Of a DNA stretch of 41,166 nt, positions 18,285 to 29,431 are shown in pieces. The notes under the pieces were generated by a model. The model saw only the letters and a list, made by a program, of their open reading frames with translations. It ran no database searches and had not been told where the DNA came from. Position numbers and translations under genes: made by a program. This DNA is from Stentor coeruleus (lineage: Eukaryota; Ciliophora; Heterotrichea; Heterotrichida; Stentoridae), in the NCBI GenBank assembly GCA_001970955.1, contig MPUH01000662.1, positions 1-41,166 of the forward strand. The letters are read 5' to 3'. Position 1 is the first letter of the stretch; the number at the start of each line of letters is the position of its first letter.

Positions 18285-21200
18285 ATGGGACAGACAGAAA
18301 GTGGAAGAAGCAGTATTGAATCACTTGAAAGAATTATACCTGGTAGGAAAAAAGCTCTAGGTGTCAATGACCCAGTACTTTTAGTATCCCTTCACACGCA
18401 GATGATGATCCAAACAACAGCAAGATGCTTTTTAATCCGCAAAAAATTAATTCCTTTACTCAATCAGCATGTTAATAAATCAAACCAACCCCCACTTCCA
18501 GGATTTCCATATGAAGACTATGATGGTGATATAAACAATATCACTTCACAGCTTGTAAATCAAAAAGAAAACGAACTTGATGATATGAAGTTAACCCAAG
18601 GTAGTTATACAAAGAAAAACCCAGTGAGGATTAGTGATGATATAGTTTATGAAGGTGAATGGGATATGGTAAGTTTTATGAGAAATGGCTTTGGAATTGA
18701 AGTTCATATTGATGGAAGCAAGTATGTTGGGGAATATTGTGATGATTTTCGACATGGAACTGGGAGGATTATTTGGAATAATGGAGATGTTTATCAAGGT
18801 CAATGGATAAGAGGAGCTCAAACTGGTCATGGAGTATATCTTTGGCATACAGGTGCTAGGTTGAAATATGAAGGACAATTTGTCAATGGGGATATGAATG
18901 GATTAGGAAAAATTCTTATGAGAGATGGGACTACGTATAAGGGTGAGGTACATTTGGGAAAAATAGAAGGTAAAGGAAAGTTAAACTACCCTAATGGGGA
19001 TATTTTCAAAGGTGAGTTCCTTGATGGCAAACTTCACGGTTCAGGTTATGAAAAAGCTAACGATGAAGAATACACAGGATTTTATCAGTTAGGAGAGCGG
19101 GAAGGCCAGGGTAAGCTCAAAACAAATGAACTCGAATACGAAGGGGGTTTTAGTAAAAACATGCTTCACGGTTCAGGAAAGCTCAAATGGAAAGACACTT
19201 ATTATGAAGGAAGTTTAGTTTATGGTAAAAAAGAAGGACAAGGTTACTTTAAAAGTAAAAACGTTGAATACAAAGGCTGTTTTTTCAATAACCAGTATCA
19301 TGGAAAAGGTTTACTAGCATGGAAAGACAATGTTTATGAAGGTGATTTTATTAATGGAATCAAAGAAGGTTCTGGTAAGCTCACAACCCCAAAACAAACA
19401 TACGAAGGGCAGTTTTTAGCTAATAAATTCGAAGGATATGGGGAATTGGTAATGTGGGAAACAATTAAATATAACGGAGAATTCAAAGAAGGTTTAAAAG
19501 AAGGGTTTGGGAAATTTAAAGACCTTAATGAGGATTTAGAATACGAAGGGAACTTTTATCGTGACAAATTCCATGGTCATGGAGTTTTGAGAATTAAAGA
19601 CATGGTGTATTCTGGAGAGTTTGAAAATGGTGTAAGGGAAGGAAGAGGGGTTTTAAAGTCTGAAATGTTTAGTTATGAAGGGCAATTTCATGAAGGAAAA
19701 TTTCATGGGAATGGAAAACTAGTAAAAGGGGATGAGGTTTATACTGGAGGGTTTTCGAAAGGGATCAAAAAAGGACTTGGGAAACTTGTCACACCAGAAG
19801 TGACTTATGAAGGGCACTTTTATAACGACAAACCCCATGGTTCTACTACAATGATTAAAGGACATGAAGTGTTTGAAGGGAATTTTGTTGAAGGGCGTAT
19901 AACTGGATATGGAAAATACACAAGTCCAACTGTAGAATATACAGGAAATTATCATGAAGATATCTACCATGGGCAAGGTTTATTAAAAACCCCAGACGAA
20001 GAATATGATGGGCATTTTGTCTCAGGACAAAAAGAAGGTAAAGGTCATCTAATCACATCATCTTCAAACTACGAAGNGCAAGGTTTATTAAAAACCCCAG
20101 ACGAAGAATATGATGGACATTTTGTCTCAGGACAAAAAGAAGGTAAAGGTCATCTAATCACATCATCTTCAAACTACGAAGGGGATTTTAGTGAAGATTT
20201 ATATCATGGTCATGGGGATTATACTTGGGATAACAATCATTATATAGGGAAATTTGAAAGAGGGAAAATGTCAGGTAAAGGAAGACTTGAAGATAACAAA
20301 CATAATATATATGAAGGGATTTTTCAAGGTCCAGAATTATATGGTCGTGGTAAGATTATGTTTGCTAATAACGATATTTTTGAAGGAGAATTTTATGCTA
20401 ATAAACCTCATGGGTATTGTGAACAAGTTTTTAATAATGGAAAAGAGTTTAAAGGGGAGTTTGAACATGGGGTTAGATCTGGAGAAGGGGTTCTTATAAG
20501 GAAAGATAAAAGTATTGTAAAAGGGAGTTTTTATATGGATCAGCCTAATGGAAAATGCATTGAAACAAGTCCTGAAGGGGATGTTTTTGAAGGAATTTTT
20601 GAAGAAGGGGTTAAAAAACCCCCAGGGAAATTTATAAGAGTCGATGGGAGTTCGTATGAAGGGAGTTTTGTATGTGGGAAAAACTTAGAAATATATCAAC
20701 AGATAGTCCCTCATGGTCAGGGATGTGAGAAAAATCCTGATTTCACATATACAGGCGAGTATTTAAACGGGAAAAAACATGGCAAAGGTCTATGGGAAGG
20801 AGAATTCACATATAAAGGGCATTTCGAAAACGACCTTTTTCATGGCAAAGGTAAAGAAATCCATAAAGACTCATCTATTATCAAAGCAACATACACCCAA
20901 GGTATAAAACAAGGATCAGGAATAAAAATCACCCCACAAAGAACTTATAAAGGGACTTTTAAAGATGATGTTTTTGATGATGTTGGGATTATCATCATGC
21001 CTGATGGTTCACAATTGGGTTGTATATGGAAAAAAGGGATTTTGTCTACAAATTTCAATGTTAGATTTGGTGATGGGGTATATGAAGGGGAAATGGAAGA
21101 TGGTATTCCTCATGGTAAAGGTAAATTTACAGGAGATGATGGGACTATTATTGAAGGGGAATTTTATAAAGGTCAGCCTAGTGGAAAAGGTTTTAAATCT

Positions 21201-24200
21201 TTGCCAGATAAAACTGTTTATAATGGGGATTTTAATAAAGGACTTTTTCATGGTCATGGGAAATTAGAAACCCCAGATACAGTATATGAAGGAGAGTTTG
21301 TTAAAGGTAAAAGACAAGGTTTTGGAAAATATACATCATCTGAATTAGATTATACTGGGAATTTTGAAGAAGATAAATTTCATGGCAAAGGGGAACTTAT
21401 TATGCATAATGATTTCAAATATACTGGGGATTTTTTAAATGGAAAAATTGAAGGACAAGGATTACTTGAGGATCAAAATGGTGATGTTTTTGAAGGGGAT
21501 TTCTTAGACTGGAAACTTCATGGCACAGGTAAAAAAGTATGCAAAAATGGGGATGTTTATGAAGGGAATTTCAAAGATGGGAAACCTTTTGGGCATTGCG
21601 AACAGAAGTCTAATGATGGAAGTTGGTATATTGGAGAATTCAAAAAAGGTAGGAGAAAAGGTCAAGGGGAATGGCATAGAAAAGATGGAAGCTGTATCAA
21701 AGGGGAGTTCATAGAAAATTTACCTTATGGGTTTTGTATTGATGAATCTCCTGAAAACTGGGTATTTGAAGGGAATTATAAAAAAGGTATAAAAGTAAGT
21801 CCAGGGAAACTAAAAAGGAATGATGGAAGTTCTTATGAAGGCGACTTCAAACTAAAAAGTTCAGAAGTTGATATATGGGTTGTTATAATCCCTCATGGTA
21901 AAGGTATAGAAAAATGTGTAGACTATGAGTATACCGGCGATTTTAAAAATGGGAAAAAAAATGGAAATGGGATTTTCCAAGGAGATTTTGTATATGAAGG
22001 GGAGTTTAAAGATGATATGTTTCATGGTCAAGGGAAAGAGATTCATGAAGATTCTTTAGTATATGAAGCTCAGTATTTATATGGAAAAAAACAAGGTAAA
22101 GGGATTATGATTACGGCAACTGAGACTATTGAAGGGAATTTTGTTGATGATTTATTAGATGGCGAAGGGATAATTAAACACAATTCTGGACAAGAAGTTA
22201 TGTGTACTTGGGAAAAAGGGGTAATTGTTGGACACATGAAATGTAAGGTTGAAGGGGGTTTTTATGAAGGTCCATTAGAAGATATGAAACCTCATGGTCT
22301 AGGAACTTTCTATGGAAATAACGGGATCACAAGATTTGGGATGTTTATAAATGGGAAACTTTTCGGTAAAGTCCAAGAGCTTTTGCCAAATGGGTCAATC
22401 TACCTTGGTAATGTAGTTTCTGATATTCGTGATGGTTTTGGTGTAGTTTTCTATAAAGATGGGAGTTTATTCCAAGGGTTCTTTGTTTATGGTATACGTG
22501 TAGGTTGGGGACACTTTAAATCCCATAAAAGTGAATATTTTGGGAATTTCTGCTTTGATAAATATCATGGAACAGGAATTCTCACTCATGAAAAAACTCA
22601 TTACGAAGGGTGTTTTGTAAAAGGGAAATTTGAAGGTCAAGGCAAATACACTGATAAAAATGGGAATATTTTTGAAGGGGAATTCGCTAAAGATGAAATT
22701 GTTAAAGGGGGAGTTATATGGACAACAGGTGATGAATATACTGGAGAATTTAAATGTTATAAACCAGAAGGGATGGGTATAGAGGTAAAAGTTGATGGAA
22801 GTAGTTATAATGGGTTTTTTAAAGGTGGAAAAAGAGATGGTGATGGAGAATGGCAAAGAAAAGATCTGAGTACAGTAAAAGGGAGTTTTTCAAATGGTTT
22901 ACCTCATGGGTATTGTATAGAAATGGCTCCAGATGGTTGTAGGTTTGAAGGTTTTTTTGTATATGGGAAAAAAGAAGGGATTTGTAAGCTTTTTAAACCA
23001 TGTGGGTATATGTATGAAGGAACATTTATATGTCAATTTTCAAATGCTGAGATTTATACACCAATAATCCTCAATGGACGTGGCACTGAAACATTTGAAG
23101 ACTGTACATATACTGGGGATTATTATCGTGGGAAAAAACATGGACATGGGGTTTTACATGGGGAAATTATATATGAAGGTGAATTCGCTAATGATATTCC
23201 ACATGGGAAAGGTAAAGAAATACTAAAAGACTCAACAGAAATCGAAGCAGTTTACGTCAAAGGAAAAAAACAAGGTAAAGCGATACTTAAATGTCCTGAT
23301 AAGCAAATTGAAGCTGTTTATATTGATGATATGTTAGAAGGACAAGCTAAAATACTTATGTCTAATGGTAAAGAAATACAATGTAATTATGTTGCTGGGA
23401 AAATGGTTGGAAGTTTAAGGTGTAGAGTTGAAGGAGGATATTATGAAGGGGAAACAAGAAATGAAATTCCTCATGGACAAGGGAAATTCTTTGGAGATAA
23501 TGGGATTACACGTGAAGGGATGTTTAAAAATGGGAAAACTAATGGTCCAGCTGTTGAGATTATGCCTAATGGTTCAGTTTATACTGGGGATTTTAAAGAG
23601 AATTTACGACATGGAATGGGAAAATTAGTCATGGCTAATGGTGTTGAATATGAAGGTGCTTTTGAAAATGGGCTTAAAAGTGGAAGTGGGAAATTTTGTT
23701 TACTTGGCGGGGTTTATGTTGGGGAATTTAATAAGGATATGATGCATGGTAAAGGAGAATATAAATGGGATAGTGGAAGAGAATATTCTGGTGATTGGGA
23801 AGAAGGGAAAATGAATGGTACTGGGAAGTTAAAGTTTGAAAATGGAGATTTCTATGAAGGAAAACTTAAAAACAATGAAATTCAAGGAATTGGAAAATTG
23901 CAGTATAATGATGGAAAAGTTATTGAAGGGAATTTTATAAAAGGGCTTCCTCATGGTGCGGGAGTAGAAACTAGGACTGATGGGAGTAAGTATCATGGAG
24001 AGTTTGTGCATGGTCAATTCACAGGGAAAGGCACATATAGTAAACCAGATGGAACTTTATATGAAGGCGATTTTAAAAATTACATGTTTCATGGTAATGG
24101 TAACTATTTATGGCCAAGTCTTAAAAGATATACTGGCGAATGGAGTAAAAGTCAAATGCATGGGACAGGGAAAATGGTCTACGAAAACGGGGATATCTAC

Positions 24201-24922
24201 GAAGGTCAACTAAAACATGGAGTTCTAAGTGGTTCTGGTAAAATGTCATTTAAAACAGGATCAACATATGAAGGTGCATTTAACAATAATTTACCTAATG
24301 GAAAAGGTATAGAAAAAACTCCAGACAATACAATATACGAAGGAAATTTCCTAAATGGGTTAAAACATGGTTATGGGAAACTAAACGATAAAGATGGGAA
24401 TGTTTATACTGGGAATTTCGCTAAAGGTCTACCTAATGGTGAAGGAGAATACATATGGAAAAGTGGGAAAATCTATAAAGGGACTATGACTGATGGGAAA
24501 ATGCATGGGAAAGGGGAATTTATATGGCCTGATGGGAGGAAATATGTTGGAGAGTATCAAAATGATTTAAAACATGGATATGGGGAGTTTTTCTGGACAG
24601 ATGGAAGACATTATAAAGGATATTGGAGTGAAGGGTTACAACATGGAGAAGNACTGATGGGAAAATGCATGGGAAAGGGGAATTTATATGGCCTGATGGG
24701 AGAAAATATGTTGGAGAGTATCAAAATGATTTAAAACATGGATATGGGGAATTTTTCTGGACAGATGGAAGACATTATAAAGGATATTGGAGTGAAGGGT
24801 TACAACATGGAGAAGGGGAACATGTTAGGGTTGATAAATTAAAAAAATCATTGAAGATATTTAGAGGAGTGTGGAATATGGGCAAAAAAACTCAAGGAAA
24901 TAATGAAATAATTGAGGATTAA
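18285..24922 (+). CDS. Giant N-myristoylated MORN-repeat protein with IQ motif
   Basis: A protein made almost wholly of MORN repeats (YEGxFxxGxxHGxGxxxxx...), about 85-90 units estimated from length. The N-terminus MGQTES fits N-myristoylation (Gly2, Ser6). Residues 42-52 (IQTTARCFLIR) match an IQ motif, which binds calmodulin or centrin. MORN units begin near residue 122. Early units alternate as dyads of about 45 residues. The later part is built from three copies of a 393-residue block, with YEG landmarks at nucleotides 20655, 21834 and 23013. MORN arrays bind phospholipid membranes and scaffold cortical structures, so a cortical, membrane-attached, Ca2+-responsive scaffold is inferred. 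Two N joins (20077 and 24652) duplicate 104 and 163 nt. The second breaks the frame as printed. Removing 105 and 164 nt gives one frame of 2122 aa ending in TAA. Confidence 0.93.
19973..20181. repeat. 104-nt direct duplication around an N in the MORN gene
   Basis: Units 19973-20076 and 20078-20181 flank the N at 20077 and differ at one position. Unit plus N is 105 nt, so the frame is kept and 35 spurious codons are added. Two identical MORN stretches next to an N are better explained by assembly than by repeat growth. Confidence 0.85.
20655..24191 (+). repeat. 393-residue super-repeat inside the MORN array (about three copies)
   Basis: Copy-specific landmarks recur at exactly 1179 nt: YEG of SSYEGSFVCGKNLEIYQQ at 20655, SSYEGDFKLKSSEVDIWV at 21834 and YMYEGTFICQFSNAEIYT at 23013. 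A second landmark (GVYEGEMEDGIPHGKG, GFYEGPLEDMKPHGLG, GYYEGETRNEIPHGQG) lies at 21081, 22263 and 23442, spaced 1182 and 1179 nt. The block probably begins about 400-600 nt before the first landmark. Its end is not fixed: the range given is one period past the third landmark, and the end of the third copy is uncertain. Confidence 0.75.
24489..24815. repeat. 163-nt direct duplication around an N near the MORN gene's 3' end
   Basis: Units 24489-24651 and 24653-24815 flank the N at 24652 and differ at two transitions. Unit plus N is 164 nt, which shifts the frame and makes the gene look as if it ends early at 24734. Collapsing the join rejoins the frame running to the TAA at 24920-24922. Confidence 0.9.
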
Positions 24923-25011
24923 TATTGATTATGCAATATAAAGTGTTACAAAATACACAAATTATTTAAGCACTACGAATATTTATGTTTATGTTTATGC
25001 TTCTTATGAGT

Positions 25012-26703
25012 CTAAATAGAAAATACCGGCGACCTGGAGCTATGGTGTTTATGTTTTTTCTTATGTTTTTTTTCATCCCTTTTATGTTTTTTATGTCTTT
25101 TCTCCTTTTTTTCTTTTTTCTTTGATTTTCTCTTAATCTCCCCAGGCTCAATATCACTTGTCTGCTCTTCTTCTTCTTTAAGTTTCTCAATATATTTCTC
25201 AAACTCCATTTTCAACGAGCTCTCCGGCAGCCTTTTAAAAGTTGAGTACCTTCCTTTTATATCATTTTCTATCTCTTCATACTTACTAGACGACGTTATA
25301 GCTGGTATTGACCTTAAATACTCTTCAAATATCCTCTGATGTTTTTTGATTTTCCGTTCTTTATTCTTAAGCTCAGAAATCTGTTCATCATAAATCACTT
25401 TAAAAACCAACATCCTCAAATTTTCTGGTATTGATTCAATCACATCTTTACAAATAGGCAAAATATCTTCATAACAAGTATTCTTAGTAAACTCATAATT
25501 CGCCAATGCAATCAACATCGTTTCTTTATGATCTTTAATCTTATCTTTTTCCCTAAGAATAATATCATCAAATATTTCTTTAGGTGTTGACCCTGGTTGA
25601 CCCACAAGATTCAAATACACAGGGTCATCTCTAAGTTTAATATAAAAATCCTTCCAATGTGTTGTCGCTATAATCTCCCCAGTCTTTACATACTCCTCAA
25701 GCAATCTTTTAAAATTCTCCCTATTTTTCCTAGCCTTCGTTCTTTCATCAAGTTTTTTAGTTTCCTGTGATTTTTCTTCAAATTCCGCAATAAACTTACT
25801 AAAAACTTCCAATTGATCCAACTTGTCAAGAGCTTTAAAATGTGGGTTTTCCGCTAAAATCTTCTGAGCTGTTAACCATTTTGTTGTAAAATCAATCTCT
25901 TGATTCTCCTCAAGGACTTTTTTCAGCATCTGCATTTGTTGTTTCCTTTGTTGTCTTATTTTTTCTCTATCTCTTCTTTCAAGTTCATCTAAAAAATCCT
26001 GATAAAGTTCTTCTCGTTCTTTTTCTTCAAGGATTCTCCATCTTGGGTCTCCTTGGAAAAAATGCGCGGTTTTATAGTATTTTGACTCAGCTCTAAGTAT
26101 CCCTGAAGAGTCTAGCATTTTCATGAAGTTTTCTCGGGCGATTTGTTTTTTTTGTCTTGTGTCTTCTCGTTCTTTTTTCTTTAAAGTTTGAATATGTTCT
26201 TGGAAAATCTGTTTTTTTTGGCCAATAGTTTTTATTATGTTGAATCGGCTGTCATGAAGCATGATTCGCATGAAATCCTCCCATTTCCAAGTTGAAGTCA
26301 CCCCTGCTTCCTGGAACATCTGCACATAAGCTGTTCGAACTTCTTCTTTTTTGCTTAGTTCCAGATCTTTTGCCAGCCCTTCTTCTGTGATTTGACCCTC
26401 TTCACATTCTTCGATTAGTAGGTTTTCTATGAGTTTTAACTGGAACTGATAGGCTGCTAGTTTGTTTTTCCAGTCTTGGTAATCGTAAGGAACCTCCCAT
26501 GAAGTCTCATTGGTTTTTTTGTTGAGGAAAAAAGTTTTACCTGTCTGGCTGGTTTTCTCGTCCCAATCAGTTGGGTTCATGTTGATATCAACAATTTCAG
26601 AAGGCTTGATCCAACTAAGGTCACCAGTCTATGTAAGAATTACTTTTGAGTTTATGTAATACAAGCGCCCATCATCAGTCTTCTTTTCTTCCCACATATT
26701 CAT
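25012..26703 (-). CDS. PRP40: Pre-mRNA-processing factor 40 (two WW, several FF domains), one 15-nt intron
   Basis: A U1-snRNP-associated splicing factor that bridges the 5' splice site and branch-point proteins. Exons are 26703-26644 and 26628-25012 on the minus strand, giving 558 aa. The intron at 26643-26629 reads GTAATTCTTACATAG. Splicing completes WW domain 1 (WEEKKTDDGRLYYINSKTGD, then LSWIKP) ahead of WW 2 (WDEKTSQTGKTFFLNKKTNE, then TSWEVP). Four or five FF domains follow (for example TWKWEDFMRIMLHDSRFNII and THWKDFYIKLRDDPVYLNLV), and the tail is a Lys/His-rich nuclear stretch (KKHKKKHKHHSSRSP). If translation is started after the intron, at 26580, the first WW is lost. It ends in TAG, 89 bp from the convergent MORN gene's stop. 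Confidence 0.93.
26629..26643 (-). other. 15-nt spliceosomal intron in PRP40
   Basis: Read on the minus strand it is GTAATTCTTACATAG, with A at position 10 as the likely branch point. It lies in phase 0 between Lys20 and Thr21 of a WW domain. Unspliced, its last three bases TAG stop the frame in phase, so retention would truncate the protein at about 25 residues. Confidence 0.9.
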
Positions 26704-27192
26704 TATATATAAAAGATTGTATTAAAGACGGTATAATAAATGGATGGCTTGTCTGAAGGATATATAAACAATTGAAATCTGAGTTTTTCTTAGGACGACT
26801 TATTGAATTCTTAATACTCAAATGTTTATTAATTAACAGGTGTTCAAGTGAAAATTGATGATGGAGATGTTTTTGTTTATTATAAGAAAAGTTATATAGT
26901 GATTGATGTGTTTTTAGATTTTCATTTAAAACTTTGAATACACTGAGGAGGACTTTGAGTGCAGGAATTTTTTTTCAGAGGTCAAAGTTGGGAATGGGTT
27001 AGGGAAATCGTTTAAAATTTCAGGATATTATAGGAAAAATGTTTAAAATAGTGTGGAAGTTTTATATAGGATATTGTGAAAGCTGATTATCAGTTTGAGG
27101 GCTATAAATTAAAATATTTTATGAGAAAAGGACTTTAGGGTGTTAATATTGTCTTGAAGATTATAGATAGGATGTTTTAGTTTTAGGATTTT

Positions 27193-27363
27193 TGATATGA
27201 GTTTACATTAAGCCTAAGATTAAAATAAATTTTTAAGATGGAGAAAGGATGAAGAATAATTTGGATATAGGAAGATTNTAATATGAGTTTACATTAAGTC
27301 TAAGATTAAAATAAATTTTTAAGATGGAGAAAGGATGAAGAATAATTTGGATATAGGAAGATT
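27193..27363. repeat. 85-nt direct duplication around an N (assembly join)
   Basis: Units 27193-27277 and 27279-27363 flank the N at 27278 and differ at two transitions. Confidence 0.82.
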
Positions 27364-27640
27364 AGAAAGGTATTTGCTATTTGGATTTGGAATTATTTTT
27401 TTTATAGAAGCGATTTAGTTAGTGAATTTTAGGAAATAGAAGATTAGGATTGATTGTAGTTTTTTTAGGTTTTTTTGAGATCAGAATATTATGATATTTT
27501 ATGCATACCTGACTAGAGGGTTGCTTTCATTTTTTGCCAAACAATTTCATGTGTTTTTATTAAGGTGATAGAAGATTTAGAATTTTATCAAGGTTTGAGT
27601 TGATTTTGTATTGTAAATTTACTTATATCATAAACACTCT

Positions 27641-27887
27641 TATAAGCAAAAGATAACTTACTCTTATTAAATAGATATTAATCTAATATAAACGGATTTC
27701 ACTCTGAGTTTGTTATATAAAAAATATTCTGGGAAGAAGAGAAATAAATACTAAATTACACTANTATAAGCAAAAGATAACTTACTCTTATTAAATAGAT
27801 ATTAATCTAATATAAACGGATTCCACTCTGAGTTTGTTATATAAAAAATATTCTGGGAAGAAGAGAAATAAATACTAAATTACACTA
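27641..27887. repeat. 123-nt direct duplication around an N (assembly join)
   Basis: Units 27641-27763 and 27765-27887 flank the N at 27764 and differ at one transition. Confidence 0.85.
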
Positions 27888-28291
27888 ATTCAGTATGAAA
27901 AAATTAAAAGTGACGTCAGATTTATCTAAAAATTTTTAAATAAGAAATCTCTACAAAAAATTTAACTTTACTTTCAAACTAAAACTAGATATTACTTCAA
28001 CTAATATCATATCTTCAATATTATGCTTATTATATAATTTCTATTTATTTTGTCGGAAATTATATTTTCCTTTATCTATCAATATAAAATATACAACAGT
28101 CTATTAAAAATATGCAAAGTTCACACAAGCTTTTTCCCAGTTTAATTTTTTCTTCTTCAAAAATCCTCCCGAAAACTGATTTTGAAAATTTTCATATTAT
28201 ATCCCTATATAATATTTCATTTGGATAATACAATTTTTATATTAAAGTTGTCCAAAATATTCTTACTTCCAATAAAATTATAATAAATAAA

Positions 28292-29431
28292 ATGTTTTCA
28301 GATAAAATCGAGCAATCAAAGTCATGTCAAAAAGAAAATGATTCATTAACTCAACAAGATCATGAGTTTAGGGATATTGAAGTATTATTGAATGAAGGAA
28401 AATATGATAAAACTGAAGAAATGCTTTTGTTATTAGCAGGAAGGAATCAAAAACGTTCTGTGTATTATATTAAACTTGGCCATCTGATGTATAAATTGAA
28501 ACAGTTTTTAAAAGCTACTAATTATTATAAGCTTTCATTAGAAGATGCAAGTCAAGATGAGCTTCCAGAAATCCAGTTTTCACTTGGCCAAGTATATTTT
28601 CATTCTGATCTAATTGTTGAGTCTTTAGGATTCTTTACCGTTTTATATGAAACTAATCCATCTTACAAGTTCATAAACATAGCATATCTACGTATGTCAC
28701 TAATTTTCAAGAAACTTAAGGACTATAATAACGCATTATTCTATGCGACGAAAATAATCAAAGAATCTTCTGTATCCAAACAGTTTTTAGCAGAAGCAAT
28801 TTGTGTGGCAGGGAATTGTTTCGAACTTCAAGGCAAAGCAAAAAAATCATTAGGATTTTATAAAAATGCTTTAAAAATTCACTCTAACTTTAGAACGGTG
28901 ACATGTGTTGCTTGGGGTTATTTAAATGAAAATCCAAACTTGACTATAAAGATTTGTCAGAAATATTTAACAAAAACTATACCTGATTATGAGATAAATG
29001 ATATTAATTTCTTATATAGTCTTGCTTATTATCGGATAAAAAACTATCGAAAAGCTTGTCAGAAACTTGAGATAATTGTTAGGAGTAATCCGAATATCAG
29101 GATATATAATGAATATTTAGGGATTATTTATTTTGCTATGAATGAACATCTTAAAGCTTTAGAAATATTTCAAAAAATTCATGAAGAAATTCCTCTTGAT
29201 TGTGATAATCTTAACAACATGGCCCTTGTTTATAAAAGTCTTGGATCTTTGGGTGATTGTTTGCATATTTTAAACTCGCTTGTTATGTTTAATACTTTTA
29301 GTAATCCAGGAGAGTTTATTGAGAGATTTAAAAAAAAAGAAAATTTGAATATGAAAGAACCTTTGGTGGATATTTTGGCTTTCCCATTAAATCAGAATTG
29401 CTGTAAAGACGAAAATCCTATGACAAGCTAA
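28292..29431 (+). CDS. TPR-repeat protein
   Basis: A 379-aa protein made mostly of tetratricopeptide repeats. Visible units include YYIKLGHLMYKLKQFLKATN, SLGQVYFHSDLIVESLGFF, YLRMSLIFKKLKDYNNALFY, CVAGNCFELQGKAKKSLGFY, FLYSLAYYRIKNYRKACQKL, YLGIIYFAMNEHLKALEIFQ and NMALVYKSLGSLGDCLHIL, about eight to nine in all from residue 30 to 350. The polar N-terminus (SKSCQKENDSLTQQD) is probably disordered. TPR superhelices assemble multiprotein complexes. Candidates include APC/C, intraflagellar-transport or BBSome-like subunits, but no family-specific motif lets me choose. It has no intron and ends in TAA. It shows no basic tail, unlike the TPR gene at 327. Confidence 0.85.
   Translation: MFSDKIEQSKSCQKENDSLTQQDHEFRDIEVLLNEGKYDKTEEMLLLLAGRNQKRSVYYIKLGHLMYKLKQFLKATNYYKLSLEDASQDELPEIQFSLGQVYFHSDLIVESLGFFTVLYETNPSYKFINIAYLRMSLIFKKLKDYNNALFYATKIIKESSVSKQFLAEAICVAGNCFELQGKAKKSLGFYKNALKIHSNFRTVTCVAWGYLNENPNLTIKICQKYLTKTIPDYEINDINFLYSLAYYRIKNYRKACQKLEIIVRSNPNIRIYNEYLGIIYFAMNEHLKALEIFQKIHEEIPLDCDNLNNMALVYKSLGSLGDCLHILNSLVMFNTFSNPGEFIERFKKKENLNMKEPLVDILAFPLNQNCCKDENPMTS

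Larger units (their letters stand above)
26704..28291. other. Long divergent intergenic region with two assembly-gap duplications
   Basis: It lies between the starts of PRP40 (-) and the second TPR gene (+). It is G/T-rich on the + strand from about 26740 to 27600 (27001-27060 has 14 G and 2 C), then A/C/T-rich to 28291. Ns at 27278 and 27764 split duplications of 85 and 123 nt. No gene is seen. Confidence 0.6.

Noticed and set aside
19973..20181. Recent expansion of MORN units
   Set aside because: The repeated segment is bounded exactly by an N and nearly identical, the same signature as non-coding joins elsewhere.
24653..24734. Alternative MORN C-terminus LMGKCMGKGNLYGLMG and beyond
   Set aside because: It is a frameshift product of the N join at 24652. 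The other frame continues the MORN pattern to 24922.
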